Assembly: GCA_001600635.1 (NCBI GenBank)
Contig: BCKL01000002.1
Coordinates: 375,425 to 439,424 of the forward strand
Origin: Leucosporidium creatinivorum
Lineage: Eukaryota > Basidiomycota > Microbotryomycetes > Leucosporidiales > Leucosporidiaceae
Reading direction: 5' to 3'
DNA length: 64,000 nucleotides
Part shown: positions 53,844 to 64,000 of the stretch, in pieces
How the letters are laid out: every line of letters starts with the position of its first letter
Numbering within the stretch: the first letter of the stretch is position 1
Position numbers and translations under genes: made by a program
Notes under the pieces: generated by a model
Told to the model about the DNA's origin: nothing
The model's input: the letters and a program-made list of their open reading frames with translations, nothing else
The model's database searches: none

Positions 53844-55382
53844 ATGGCCTCCTCGACCTCCTCCGCCGATGCTCCGTTGAGCTCGGTCACCCTCTCCAGC
53901 CTGCCCGCCGAGCTCCACTCGGTCATCGCGAGGATATGCCGAGACCAGGATCGTCGATACAAGGAGAGGACGTCGCCTCATGCTAAGACTCGTCATCTCG
54001 AGGTCGCAAAGGCAGGCGCGACTCAGTGGGATGGCAGAAGCTTGAACGCTCTCTTCCTCGTCAGCCGAGAGTGGCAGACAGCAGCCGCCCCCTTCCTCTT
54101 CGAGGTGAGCCGCAAGACCCCCAAACGCGAGTCAGACCAAAGCACTTACTATTGTGCACTTCAGTCGATATCGTCGAGACGTTGCTGCGACAGCCTCTTC
54201 GTCTTTAAGATCCTCTCGACCTTCGTCAAGCACATTCGACACGCCGCCTTGGACACCCAGCCAGCTACCACGACAGCCTTTGTCTCGATGCTACGGGCTC
54301 TTCCACTCCTCGTCAACCTACGTCGCCTCAGCATCACCAGGTCGGCATTCTACTCACTTCTCGGCTTCGGGTGGAGCTCGAGCCCACCTCCCACCTCCGA
54401 GCAGCATCTTCACCGAGAAGCTCTCCTCGCATTCCTCCCTTCGGTCGGAGAGCTCATCCTCGATAGCGTCGAAGCACCTCACTTGGCTTGGATCCTGCCC
54501 CACGTCTCCAAAATCGGTCTGAGCCGCCTGGAAATGGCCGTTAACCTCGATGATACGCAAGCGTCGGCCATCATCCAAGCGCGAAGTGCTCTCGCCCAGC
54601 TCAACGGGCTCAAGTACTTGTCGATACGCGACCAGGGCGTGGAGTCGCATGGGCTCCTCGGCCGGATCTCCTCCATCGCATTCGAGCTGGAGAGCTTGGA
54701 GCTGCTCGCTATCCCGGGGATCTTCGACGTCCACACCTGGAGCTTCATCTGTCGCTTCTCAGGTACGTTGCACACCCTGACGATTGAGCTCGACTCGGAG
54801 GCATTCGTGGGGAGCGCGCTGGCCGAGCAAGCGGATGGCTCGAGGGGAGCGTTGGTTCGCTTCTCGACTTTGCGCCATCTCCATCTCAGAGGCACCACGA
54901 CCTTCATCACCACTATTGCCCATCTCCTTTCCACCTCCCCTGTCACCACCTTCGACATCACTGTCGTCGGCTACGACCATCTCGTTGAGGACGACCGCGA
55001 TCCGCTGGTGCAGGTTCTCGCTTCGGCCGCCAAGGGCTGGACAGCCTTGCTGATGACGATGCATGTGTACCTTGCATTGGAAAGCGCACACAGCACGTCC
55101 TTCGTACGAGCCGCCAACGCCTGGTCAATGGTCAGACAAGTCACTCAAGCCGCCCCCGAGGTTGTTACCTTCATCGAGCCTCGCTACGATGCCTTCCACA
55201 ATCGACCAAAGGAAGCTGGAAGCGTCGGACTCGAGAAGGCGTGTGATGCTGCTACCGACACGCTCAAGTTCGGCCTCGACTTCTCGGATCGCCTGCTCGC
55301 GACGAAGGATTATGACGGGGCGAAGGCGTTGCTTCAGCTGCTGGTGCCGTTGAGGGGGAAGATGCTGAGGGAGAAGGATTGA
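53844..55382 (+). CDS. F-box-like/LRR-like family protein, copy 4
   Basis: Nearly identical to copy 1 (about 20 differing residues of 512, leaving out the N positions), starting MASSTSSADAPLSSVT and ending GKMLREKD. Exon 1 is 53844-54104, the 60-nt intron 54105-54164 is base-for-base the same as in copy 1, exon 2 54165-55382; 492 aa. F-box-like region SLPAELHSVIARIC, then leucine-rich body (LLVNLRRLSITRSAF, LRHLHLRGTTTF). No N bases here, so this is the best reference for copy 1. The leader is much less similar to copy 1 than the coding region. It lies between two proteasome genes (alpha-5 and RPT3). Confidence 0.85.
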   Translation: MASSTSSADAPLSSVTLSSLPAELHSVIARICRDQDRRYKERTSPHAKTRHLEVAKAGATQWDGRSLNALFLVSREWQTAAAPFLFEVSRKTPKRESDQSTYYCALQSISSRRCCDSLFVFKILSTFVKHIRHAALDTQPATTTAFVSMLRALPLLVNLRRLSITRSAFYSLLGFGWSSSPPPTSEQHLHREALLAFLPSVGELILDSVEAPHLAWILPHVSKIGLSRLEMAVNLDDTQASAIIQARSALAQLNGLKYLSIRDQGVESHGLLGRISSIAFELESLELLAIPGIFDVHTWSFICRFSGTLHTLTIELDSEAFVGSALAEQADGSRGALVRFSTLRHLHLRGTTTFITTIAHLLSTSPVTTFDITVVGYDHLVEDDRDPLVQVLASAAKGWTALLMTMHVYLALESAHSTSFVRAANAWSMVRQVTQAAPEVVTFIEPRYDAFHNRPKEAGSVGLEKACDAATDTLKFGLDFSDRLLATKDYDGAKALLQLLVPLRGKMLREKD

Positions 55383-55985
55383 TGGGGAGTAGCGAGGTGT
55401 TGCTCGACTCTGAAGATGCTGCTGTGCGGGAGGAGCTGCTGTCGAGGCTGAACATGGGCGCCGAGAAGGAGCTGAGCTGGTCGGAATCGAGTCGCTTGCT
55501 TTTCGCTGTAGCTTCCAGATGCGCTGCGAAAGTGTCGAGATCGAGAGGAGAGAGCTGCTTGTGAGTGAGAGCACGGCTTCGGCTGAGGCTCGACTGCAGA
55601 GGCCGACAGATGGCGAGACGAGAAGGCTCGGCGCTCGCTGGCTGGCTTCGCTCGAGTCTCCGCTGCTCTCTTGCTCTCGTTCTCAGCTTCTGGACGCGGT
55701 GTACGAGTCGATTGCATCTCGTCCAGCTTCATCAACTACAGCAAAGAGTCGTTCGCATCTCACCCTCGCGCTCATCTCAGCGCACTCGGACCAGGAGAGA
55801 GATCAATGCCGCCTGCTTCTTGGACCGAGTCATCTCAGAGCTCATGCTCGATGCCTGGTGAGTAGAGAGACCATCGCTCTTGCTTTCTGTGAACCACGAG
55901 GGACGACATAGCGTCCGCTCGAGACCGGCTCCCTTCCAACTCGCCCGAGGAGGGTTGAGTGCGAGTTGGGGGAGGCCGTGAAGCT
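55383..55985 (+). repeat. Shared 3' flank of F-box copy 4
   Basis: Follows copy 1's 3' flank closely for ~100 bp, then with drift, lacks copy 1's ~270-bp extra segment, and carries the 86-nt conserved block at 55808-55893. Homology ends near GTGAAGCTAGTGTGTAGGG (~55,990), followed by a purine-rich tract. Convergent with RPT3. Confidence 0.7.
55808..55893 (+). repeat. 86-nt conserved 3' block (copy 4)
   Basis: Identical to 3074-3159, although sequence right after it differs between the two copies. Confidence 0.75.
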
Positions 55986-56401
55986 AGTGTGTAGGGAAGA
56001 GGAGGGGAAAGGAAAGGGAAAGGGGAGGAGGACGAGAGGAGCAGCGGTGAAGGGTGAGGAGGGAGGTGGGATAGGACGAGTCGGCGCCGAGGGTCTTCGT
56101 CGCTCGCCGAGGAGTCGAAGGGGAAGGGGTGTGAGATGGAAGAGGGAAGGGATAGGCGAACAGAAGGGTAGGAGAGATCAGTAGCGCCTAGCGCAGCGTC
56201 GCCGGATCTCGCGAGACCGTCCTGGCAGCGAGCCTCGAGTTCAGTTCTCGTGACGGTGTCGTCGATTGCGAGTAGGGGTAAACGACTTCGTGTACAGCAA
56301 GCCTGCGAGATCGTAGGGTGAGCGAGCTGCTTCATCATCGACGGAGGGCAAGGTCGAGCTCACCTCTTTCTTCTTCGTTTCTCTCGAGCCGAGCGAGCAG
56401 T

Positions 56402-58166
56402 CTACCGGTCTGTGTGGAGTCGAAGCGGGGTCAGGGAGAGCGAGAGGAATAGAGGGAAGGAGAGCAGGAAACGCACAGAAATCGAGCGTCTCGTCGGTGC
56501 GCTTGACAATCTGCTTCCATGCCTCCTCGAAGTCGGCGGGGAGGATCACGTAGCTGTCGAGGTGTCTCGCATCAGCTCGGCTTTACATGACAAAGGAGAA
56601 ATAGAGAGAAGACGAACCGGTTCTTGCGCACGGCTTGCAGACCCGCAGCTTGGCAGATGGACGAAATCTCGGCGGAGGAGAGCTTGTCGGGGCGTTGGAC
56701 GTCTGTTCAGAGCGCATCACATCACATCGTCAGCAAGCGGTACAGGGTTAGGAAAGGAAGGCAAGAGAGCAACGCACAGTCCTCAAGGTCGACATCGGCG
56801 CCCATGCTCATTTTGCTCGTGATGGTCTGGAAGATGAGGCGCTTTTCGCGACGCGAAGGGTTGGGGAACTCAATCTTGCGATCCAAGCGACCGGGACGGA
56901 GGAGAGCGGGGTCCTATGTTGGTTGAGCGGCGAGAGAAGGAGGTCAGCGCAAATCGATGAAGGCAGAGCGCCGAGTCGAGCGCCGAGAGAGACTCACCAG
57001 CGTATCCTGCCTGTTAGTGGCCATGATGACCTTGACATTACTCCCCTGATCGAACCCATCCATCTGGTTCAGCAGCTCGAGCAAAATCCTCTGCACCTCC
57101 CTATCCGCTCCCGTCTGGGCATCGAACCGCTTGGTCGCAATGGCGTCAATCTCGTCGATGAAGATGATGGCCGGTTGGTTCTCCCTTGCCATGCGGAAGA
57201 CGTCGCGGACCATGCGCGGGCCTTCACCGAGGTACTTTTGGACGAATTCGGAGCCGACGACGCGGATGAACGAGGCGGTCGTGTGGTGCGCTACGGCCTT
57301 GACGAGCATGGTTTTGCCGGTTCCTGTAGTCGTGTACAGATCATTAGCTCTCACTCCATCCGCTCTGCTAAAGAGACCGAAGCCGACTCACCTGGTGGAC
57401 CGTACAGCAGCACGCCGCGAGGAGGGTCGATGCCGATTTGACGGTACAGGTCGAATTGCGTGAGGGGGAGCTCGACGGCTTCTCGGATCTCTTGCTTCTG
57501 AATGTCCATGCCTCCAATGTCGGAGTAGGTGCTGTGGTGGTGTGCATCGTTTGAGCGAGAGCAAGGCGAGGGAGAGGTAGGAGACGCGTCAGCTCGAGTC
57601 GTCTCAGCTCGAGAGCGAGAAACAGGGAGACAAAACGTACACATCCGGCCTCTCGTCCGCACCCAACATACTAATGCTCGAATCCGCCTCAGGCGGGAGC
57701 ACATCCACCAGTGCATTCGAGTGTCGATGCAAAGCGACACTCGAGCTCGGCTTCAACAACTCCCTATCAATCGTACTCAAGATCCTGACGACATAATTCG
57801 ATCCGGTCGTGCTCCCTACAATCCCCGTATGCTGATCAATAGGCTCGAGGAATTGTCCGATGACCAAGGGGACGGATTGGATGCGCTTGACTTCCTCCTG
57901 CGCGCGAAGGAGCTCCCGCTTGAGGTTCTTTTGCTCGTCTTTGATGTATTCTTCTTGGAGACTGAGGAATTCGAGGTGCTGTTCGAGCTTCTTGAACTTC
58001 AAGTAGAGGTCCTCGGTTGGCAGGGTCGAGAGGAGGGTCGCCTTCTCGTGCACCTGGGTGGTGAAGGTGGGATCCTGTAGGATTTGCAGAGGGTCAGGGA
58101 GGAAAAAGAGAAAGTGTAAAGGACAAAACCCACCTCGCGGTCGATTTCGATGCCAATCTCCTCCAT
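56402..58166 (-). CDS. RPT3: 26S proteasome regulatory ATPase RPT3
   Basis: One of six AAA+ ATPases in the 19S base that unfold substrates and open the 20S gate. Starts [14 protein letters not shown] (ATG 58166), with an N-terminal coiled coil ([19 protein letters not shown]), an OB-like region ([18 protein letters not shown]), the [19 protein letters not shown] motif, Walker A GPPGTGKT (split by an intron after GPPG), Walker [11 protein letters not shown], sensor TNR, arginine fingers in [13 protein letters not shown] and the C-terminus DETLDFYR with TAG 56402-56404. Wording of the SKM...DLEDYVQRPDK part fits RPT3 (PSMC4). The final exon adds only a couple of codons. About nine introns. Convergent with F-box copy 4. 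Confidence 0.94.
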
Positions 58167-58654
58167 GGCTAGCGGTCGAGGAGGAGGGTGCGTGTTCGAA
58201 GGGGAAGAAGAAGGTAGCGGGTGGTGGGAGGGGTGGAAAAGGGTGCTGTAGTTTGCTACTGAGGTGCAGAAGAGTCCTCTGTCGTCGACTGGCGAAGGTG
58301 AAAAGCGAGGTATGGGTGGAGAGGGAGTAAGGAGCAGAGCCGCGTCAGCTCTCGAGTTGAGCTCAAGGGGCTTTGAATCTCTACTTCGCTGAGAGCGCCG
58401 AGGCGAAGGATACAGGGTTATAGCACATGCTTTGCACTCCATCGCTACTCTTCTACTCCACCTCGTCGAACAGCTCATCTTGCGAGCTCGGCGAACGAGG
58501 TTGATTCATTCAGAGGTAGCGAGGCGAAGGCAAAGGTGGAGGGGTATAGTAAACGGAACACAGTGGGGAGGACGAGAGAGAGGAGAGATTCGGGGTTGCG
58601 AGTAGGATGTGAGAGGAGCACGGTAATGCGGAAAGAAAGGGCTCGGCGACGGGT

Positions 58655-59664
<1,010 letters not shown>

Positions 59665-60028
59665 GATGAGATGGACCCTATTAAGGGAGATGAAGGCACG
59701 GGAGCGGGAGAGAGAGAGCGAGCTGAGTCGGAGAGGGAGCAGTCAGCAGGGCGTGACCAGCCCAGGGTGCGAGCGAGCGAAGGTGTGCTGTAGCCTGCTA
59801 GGAGGTGCGCGCGCTGTAGCTGGGTAGTACTGAGATGAAGCTGTAAGCGAGTCGGAGATGAAAGAGCGAGCAGCAAGATGTGGTGAGAGTTGAACCAGCT
59901 GAGAGTTGAGGACTGGGCGCTTTCAACGACAGCGAGCCTCGGCCCTTATTCAGCTCTCCCTCCTCCTCCTCCTCCTCCTACATCTTGCCTCGCTTCTCTT
60001 TTTTCTCTCGCTTCAATCAGGCTACAGA
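59665..60028. promoter_or_regulatory. Divergent promoter ARL1 / mitoribosomal gene
   Basis: A 364-bp gap between outward-facing ATGs, with a pyrimidine-rich stretch (TCCTCCTCCTCCTCCTCC-type, ~59,955-59,975) near the right-hand gene. No defined binding site. Confidence 0.45.
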
Positions 60029-61139
60029 ATGGCAGCACTACGGACTCTACCATTGCGCGCCTGCGCTCGACCAGCACCATTGCTCCGGCGGCAAGTGCAC
60101 CAGCGCGTCCCACTCCCTTACGACTTGGACAACGGCTTGTCCCCTTTCCTCTCGCCCAACGCTCTCAAAACGGTAGCAGTAGACTGGCAACAAGGCGTCC
60201 TCGCTCGCTTGAATCAACTCGTACACGGTAACCTCTCCTACAGCTCTCGCTAACCCTACAAAAACTCTCGCTCACACCTCTCTCTCTCCCTCGCTATAGG
60301 CACTGAAGCAGAGAGCCTGAGCGTCCTGCAGACTGTAAAGCACACCGCTTCAGATCCCACTCAATCCCTCGCCTTCAACTACGCCTCGGAAGCACTCAAC
60401 AATAGCTTTTTCCTCTCGACTCTGGTGCGTCTCTTGCTCGCGCTCCTTCTTCGCCCGAGCTCCTTCCTCTTGGCTTCTCGACGTCTCTGTATCTCAATAC
60501 AGCCAGCTAACCCACTTACTCTCCTTCCAACAGTCACCAACTCCCTCAGCCCCGACCCCCTCCTCCGCCTTCTCCCAATCCCTCCTCCGCTCCCCCCTCA
60601 AGTCGTTCCCCTCCCTCATCTCGCACTTCTCCTCCCACGTCGCCGGCCTTCACCCTAGCTCCGGCGCGTACATCTGGCTCGTCACCGACCAAACGGGCAA
60701 CCTCGGCGTTCTCGGGACTTACGCTGGAGGAACCCCCTTGGTGCACCAGAGGAGACAGGTCGCGGGAGATGCGACGGTCGTAGGGGAGATTATTCCCGAG
60801 GCTGCCAAGGCCGTGGAAGGAGGAGAAGGATCCGAGTCGACTTCGGCCGCCGAGTCCTCAGAGTGGAAGACCCTCCCCCCCTCGCAAGCCTCGCAGCGCA
60901 AGTCCCGAGCAGGCTCGACCTCCCACCTCTTGGACAACATGTCTCCTCTCGCCGGAGTCGGAGCCCAAGGCGACAGGGTCGGCAAGGCGATCCACCCCCT
61001 GCTTTGCTTGAGCGTCCACCCGCATTGCTACCTCGAGGATTATGGAGTTTGGGGAAGGGAGGAGTATGTCCGGCAGTGGTGGGGCGCTGTCGATTGGAAG
61101 AAGGTCGAGGAGAGCTTTGCGGGGTTCACGAGGAATTAG
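60029..61139 (+). CDS. Mitochondrial small-subunit ribosomal protein, Fe/Mn-SOD fold (mS42/mS43 type)
   Basis: A protein with the iron/manganese superoxide dismutase fold that serves in the mitochondrial ribosome (yeast Rsm26/Mrp1). The N-terminus MAALRTLPLRACARPAPLLRR is an arginine-rich targeting peptide. VPLPYDLDNGLSPFLSPN resembles the SOD start (LPxLPYxxxxLEPxIS). The usual GGHxNH metal-binding part is replaced by FNYASEALNNSFF, and the DxWEH part by LLCLSVHPHCYLEDYG, so metal ligands are lost and it should not be an active SOD. It ends WGAVDWKKVEESFAGFTRN (TAG 61137-61139). Three introns. I cannot tell mS42 from mS43 by eye. Convergent with F-box copy 5. Confidence 0.83.
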
Positions 61140-61934
61140 AGGAGGCGGTGGTGTAGCTAACAACAAAATGGACGTCGGTTCAGCCGTCGACCGAGGTGCT
61201 CGGGCGAGGCGAGGCGAAGGCGCTTCGCTAGCTGACTTTGACTGCTTGACGCTTCCTCTCCACCCCTCTTCTTCTCCCCTTCCCTCTCCTTTCCCCACTC
61301 CCCCTCGCACACAAGCTTCACGGTCTCTCCGAACTCGCATCCAACCCTCCTCGGGCGAATTCGAGGGAGCCGGTATCCTCGAGTTTTCGGACTCGGCGAT
61401 TCACAGAAAGCAAGAGCGATGGTCTCTCTACTCACCAGGCATCGAGCATGTTAGCTCTGAGATGACTCGGTCCAAGAAGCAGGCGGCATGACCCTTTGAC
61501 CCTTTGTTGAGCGCGCCGAGATGAGCGAGAGGGTGAGATGCGAACGGCTCCTTGCTGTAGTTGATGAGACTCCTTGCTGTATTTGATGAAGCTGGACGAG
61601 ATGCAATTGAATTTTACACCGCTTAGAAGCTGAGAACGAGAGCAAGAGAGCAGCGAGAACTCGAGAGAAGCCAGTAAGGCAGCGCCGAGCCTGCTCGTCT
61701 CGTCGTTCACCATCTGCACTCGAGCATCAGCCGAACTCGTTCGCTCACTTGCATGCAGCTCTCGCTTCTCACTCTCGACTGATTCGCAGCGCAATTTGGA
61801 AGGTACAGCGAAAAGCAAGCGACTCGATTTCGACCAGCTCAGCTCCTTCTCGGCGCCCATCTCCAGCCTCGACAGCAGCTTCTCCTCGTCTCATGCGACA
61901 CCTCAAGCATCATCTCGCCACCTCATTACTCTTC
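61140..61934 (-). repeat. Shared 3' flank of F-box copy 5
   Basis: Read on the minus strand it matches the other 3' flanks, including GGTGTAAAATTCAATTGC-type sequence near 61,600-61,620, the conserved block at 61400-61487, and the end GTGAAGCTTGTGTGCGAGG (~61,315). It shares with copy 1 (and not copy 4) the CCGAAAACTCGAGGATACCG part after the block. Right next to the stop of the mitoribosomal gene. Confidence 0.65.
61400..61487 (-). repeat. Conserved 3' block (copy 5), 88 nt
   Basis: Matches 3074-3159 and 55808-55893 in reverse except for a two-base AA insertion (GAGCTAACATGC instead of GAGCTCATGC). Confidence 0.75.
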
Positions 61935-63445
61935 CTAGTCCTGCTCCCTCAGCATCTTCCCTCTGAGCGGCCGCAACAATTCGAGCAGCGCTTGCGCCCC
62001 ATCGACGTCCTCGGTCGCGAGCAGGCGATTGGCGAACTCGACGCCGGAATTGAGCACATCCGTCGCAGCTTCGTGTGACTTCTTGAGCGTGTACGTATAC
62101 TGGTCCTTGAATGGAAGGCGTCTCCCTGAGGTTGCGCCGTGAACTTCAGCTGCGGAACCGCCTGCGAGATCTTCTTGTCCGCCTTGCGGGTTGTCGGCGC
62201 CGGGAAGAACGTCCAATCACCTTTGCCAGCAGCAAGGTAGACATCAAGACGCTTGCAAGTGGCGGACCAGTACTTCAGCGCGAGGGAAGTGAGGTCGCCG
62301 AGAGGTTCGGGCGTCGTTTTGCCGTTGTAGTCGAAGATGTGGAGGTCGAGAGTGACGATGGGTGAGGAGGAGAGGAGGCCGAGAACGGTGGCGATGGAGG
62401 AGGCTGTCCCTTGAAGTCGGAGGTGGTGCAGAGCGGGGAACGCCGTGCTCGGGGGGTCCTCGCTGCTGTCTGTCGGCAGCGTCAGAGCGTCGTCCGCGCC
62501 CATTGGCCCGAGGAGGATTACGAGGGAGGTCAAAGTGTGCGAGGAGGCCTTGACGAAGCTCCAGGTCTCCATGTACAATCGACCGCTCGGGAAGGCGAGC
62601 TCCAAGCTCTCGAGTTTGAACTCGAAAGACGAGGGGTTGCAGAGGAGGCCGCCCGACTGGACATTGAGGTATTGGAGCGACAGGTGTCGGACATCCTTGA
62701 GTCCTCGAAGAGCGTCTCGTGCCGATGGGAGTGAAGGATCGTCCGAGTTGAAGCGCAGGCTGAAGTCGAGGTGTTTAAGGGCGAGTTGGCGAGAGGCGCT
62801 AACGCCCAGGCGAGCCGCTCCGGATTGGCTTCCACTAGCGACAGCTCTGCAACAGACCGAGTAGCTCGAACAAGTGCAGTCCTATGGAAGAGATGCTCGG
62901 CGGTGGGAATCGACCCGGGGCCGAAGCCGAGGAGCGCGATGAAGGCGGAGGGCGTGAGGGTGAGACGGCGCAGATTATAGAGAAAGGGAAGGGAGCGTAG
63001 GAGCGTGACGTGATTGGTGGCTTCCAGGCTCTTGTCGTTCAGAACGACCTTGCGGACGAGCAAGGCGTAGCGAGGGAGGATGGACCACTGGAAGAGGCGG
63101 TCGCTGCAGCCTTTCGAGGAGACAGTCTATGCACGGGAGGACAGGTCAGCGTGAGAGTCAGTTATTTGGAGCGCCCAGGCTGACCTCGAAAATGTAAGCT
63201 GCTGCCACCTTGCTCCAGCTTCGGCTGACGAGGAAGAGAGCGTTCAGACTTCGGCCGTCCCAGTCTGTGGCGCCCGCCTTCGCAACTTCGAGCTGACGAG
63301 CGCGCACATTAGACGCCGTCCTATCCTTGTACCGCTTGTCCTGATCTCGACACATCCTCGCGATGACCGAGTGGAGCTCGGCGGGCAGGCTGGCGAGGGT
63401 GACCGAGCTCGAGGTGGCATCGGCGCAGGAGGTCGAGGAGGCCAT
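61935..63445 (-). pseudogene. F-box-like family, copy 5 (broken by two frameshifts)
   Basis: The first exon 63185-63445 is open (MASSTSCADATSSSVT, SLPAELHSVIARMC, WDGRSLNALFLVSRSW), 87 codons as in copy 3. The intron (63127-63184, 58 nt) has a GTCAGC donor instead of GTGAGC. In exon 2 the family sequence changes frame near 62,775 (after LANSPL) and again near 62,112 (after QPQGDAF), and the final part ends MLREQD with TAG 61935-61937. Both changes look like single-base indels; a sequencing error cannot be excluded. If real, the copy makes only a truncated protein with the F-box-like part plus ~120 residues. Confidence 0.75.
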
Positions 63446-64000
63446 TGTATGAGCGAGGTGGTCAGGGCTGGAGCGAGACGAGTGTCGAGGGAGAAGCTTC
63501 CGAGCTGGCGAGCGAGCGGTGAAGCGAGCTGACCGCGGAGGAGGGCTGTTGATGAGAGGGTCAGTAGCGCTCTCCGAGGTGGCAGGCAGGTCAGGCTCAC
63601 GGTGCTGAAGCTGAGTGAGCTCTGTGAGCAGCTGTCGAGCTATGAGGAAGGCGAGCGACGAGGAAAGAGCGACGCGACAGCAGCGAGTGGGTGAGGAGCG
63701 GGCTGTAGGGGTAGTCGAGGAGTCAGCGGTAGGCTTTGAGCAGCTCGGTACCGCTGCGTACCTGTAGCGAGCACGAGAAGCGCGAAGAGCGAGCTTCCCA
63801 GAGCGAGCGAGCGGGTTCGAGCGTCCTGGTCGAGAGCAGGAGTGATCAGCCGCGCGCTGTAGGGCGATACAGAGCAGCACAGACTCACCAGTAGCTTCTT
63901 GTTCAATCGCCTGTGCCGTCCTAGTCCAGCAGCGAAGGCGAGAGTGAGCGGGAGACGAGGTGAGCGCAGGAAAGCAAGAGGCGGGAGCGTGTCCGTCGCT
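63446..64000 (-). promoter_or_regulatory. Conserved 5' leader of F-box copy 5 (cut by window end)
   Basis: Reverse-strand sequence matches copy 1's leader: the donor near 63,600 (GGTGAGCC on the minus strand), the acceptor near 63,548, the CCCGCTCCTCACCC block near 63,690-63,702 and the AAGCTACTGGTGAG donor near 63,885. It continues past the window. Confidence 0.6.

Noticed and set aside
60029-61139. Active mitochondrial superoxide dismutase
   Set aside because: Metal ligand motifs are replaced; the mitoribosomal SOD-fold protein is the better reading.

Overview
This is nuclear DNA of a GC-rich fungus, most likely a basidiomycetous yeast of the Pucciniomycotina (Microbotryomycetes-like). The basis is dense short introns (about 45-100 nt) with GTGAGT/GTACGT-like donors and a strong CTGAC/CTAAC branch motif just before AG, short intergenic gaps, and fungal gene families (bZIP with DUF3425, Zn2Cys6, Fur-type NCS1 permease). 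The lineage call is an inference; no rRNA is present to confirm it.

Housekeeping genes, left to right: NOP56 (-), divergent to SEC7 (+, ARF-GEF); an orphan gene (+); a bZIP/DUF3425 regulator (+); a vWA-domain protein (-), divergent to UTP14 (+); a small KGG-type stress-like protein (-); an NCS1 nucleobase/allantoin-type permease (-); U6 snRNA (+); a broken-looking TRAF zinc-finger gene (+); a 1-Cys peroxiredoxin (-); AMMECR1 (-); an AcpS-type phosphopantetheinyl transferase (+); a Zn2Cys6 regulator (+); four small membrane-protein genes at 46.5-51.3 kb; proteasome alpha-5 (-); proteasome ATPase RPT3 (-); ARL1 (-), divergent to a mitochondrial ribosomal SOD-fold protein (+).

Scattered among these are five copies of one F-box-like gene family, at 0.8-2.3 (+), 24.0-25.5 (-), 35.6-37.1 (+), 53.8-55.4 (+) and 61.9-63.4 kb (-). 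The duplicated unit is larger than the coding region: an intron-rich 5' leader of 500-800 bp and, in most copies, a 0.5-0.9 kb 3' flank are shared. Four copies are open and the fifth is broken. Copies 1 and 4 are almost identical across the coding region, including the intron, but their leaders have diverged, which suggests gene conversion. The 3' flank of copy 1 also carries a fragment of the neighbouring NOP56 gene. All five copies lie tail-to-tail with a conserved housekeeping gene (NOP56, UTP14, peroxiredoxin, RPT3, mitoribosomal protein). This dispersed, transcription-unit-sized family is the most unusual thing in the window. No transposase, reverse transcriptase, terminal repeats or target-site duplications could be seen for it.

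Functional groups: ribosome biogenesis (NOP56, UTP14, mitoribosome), proteasome (alpha-5, RPT3, on either side of F-box copy 4), Golgi traffic (SEC7, ARL1) and transcription factors. These look like ordinary gene order rather than clusters. Splice sites were read by eye; for multi-exon genes the outer start and stop are more secure than every internal junction.
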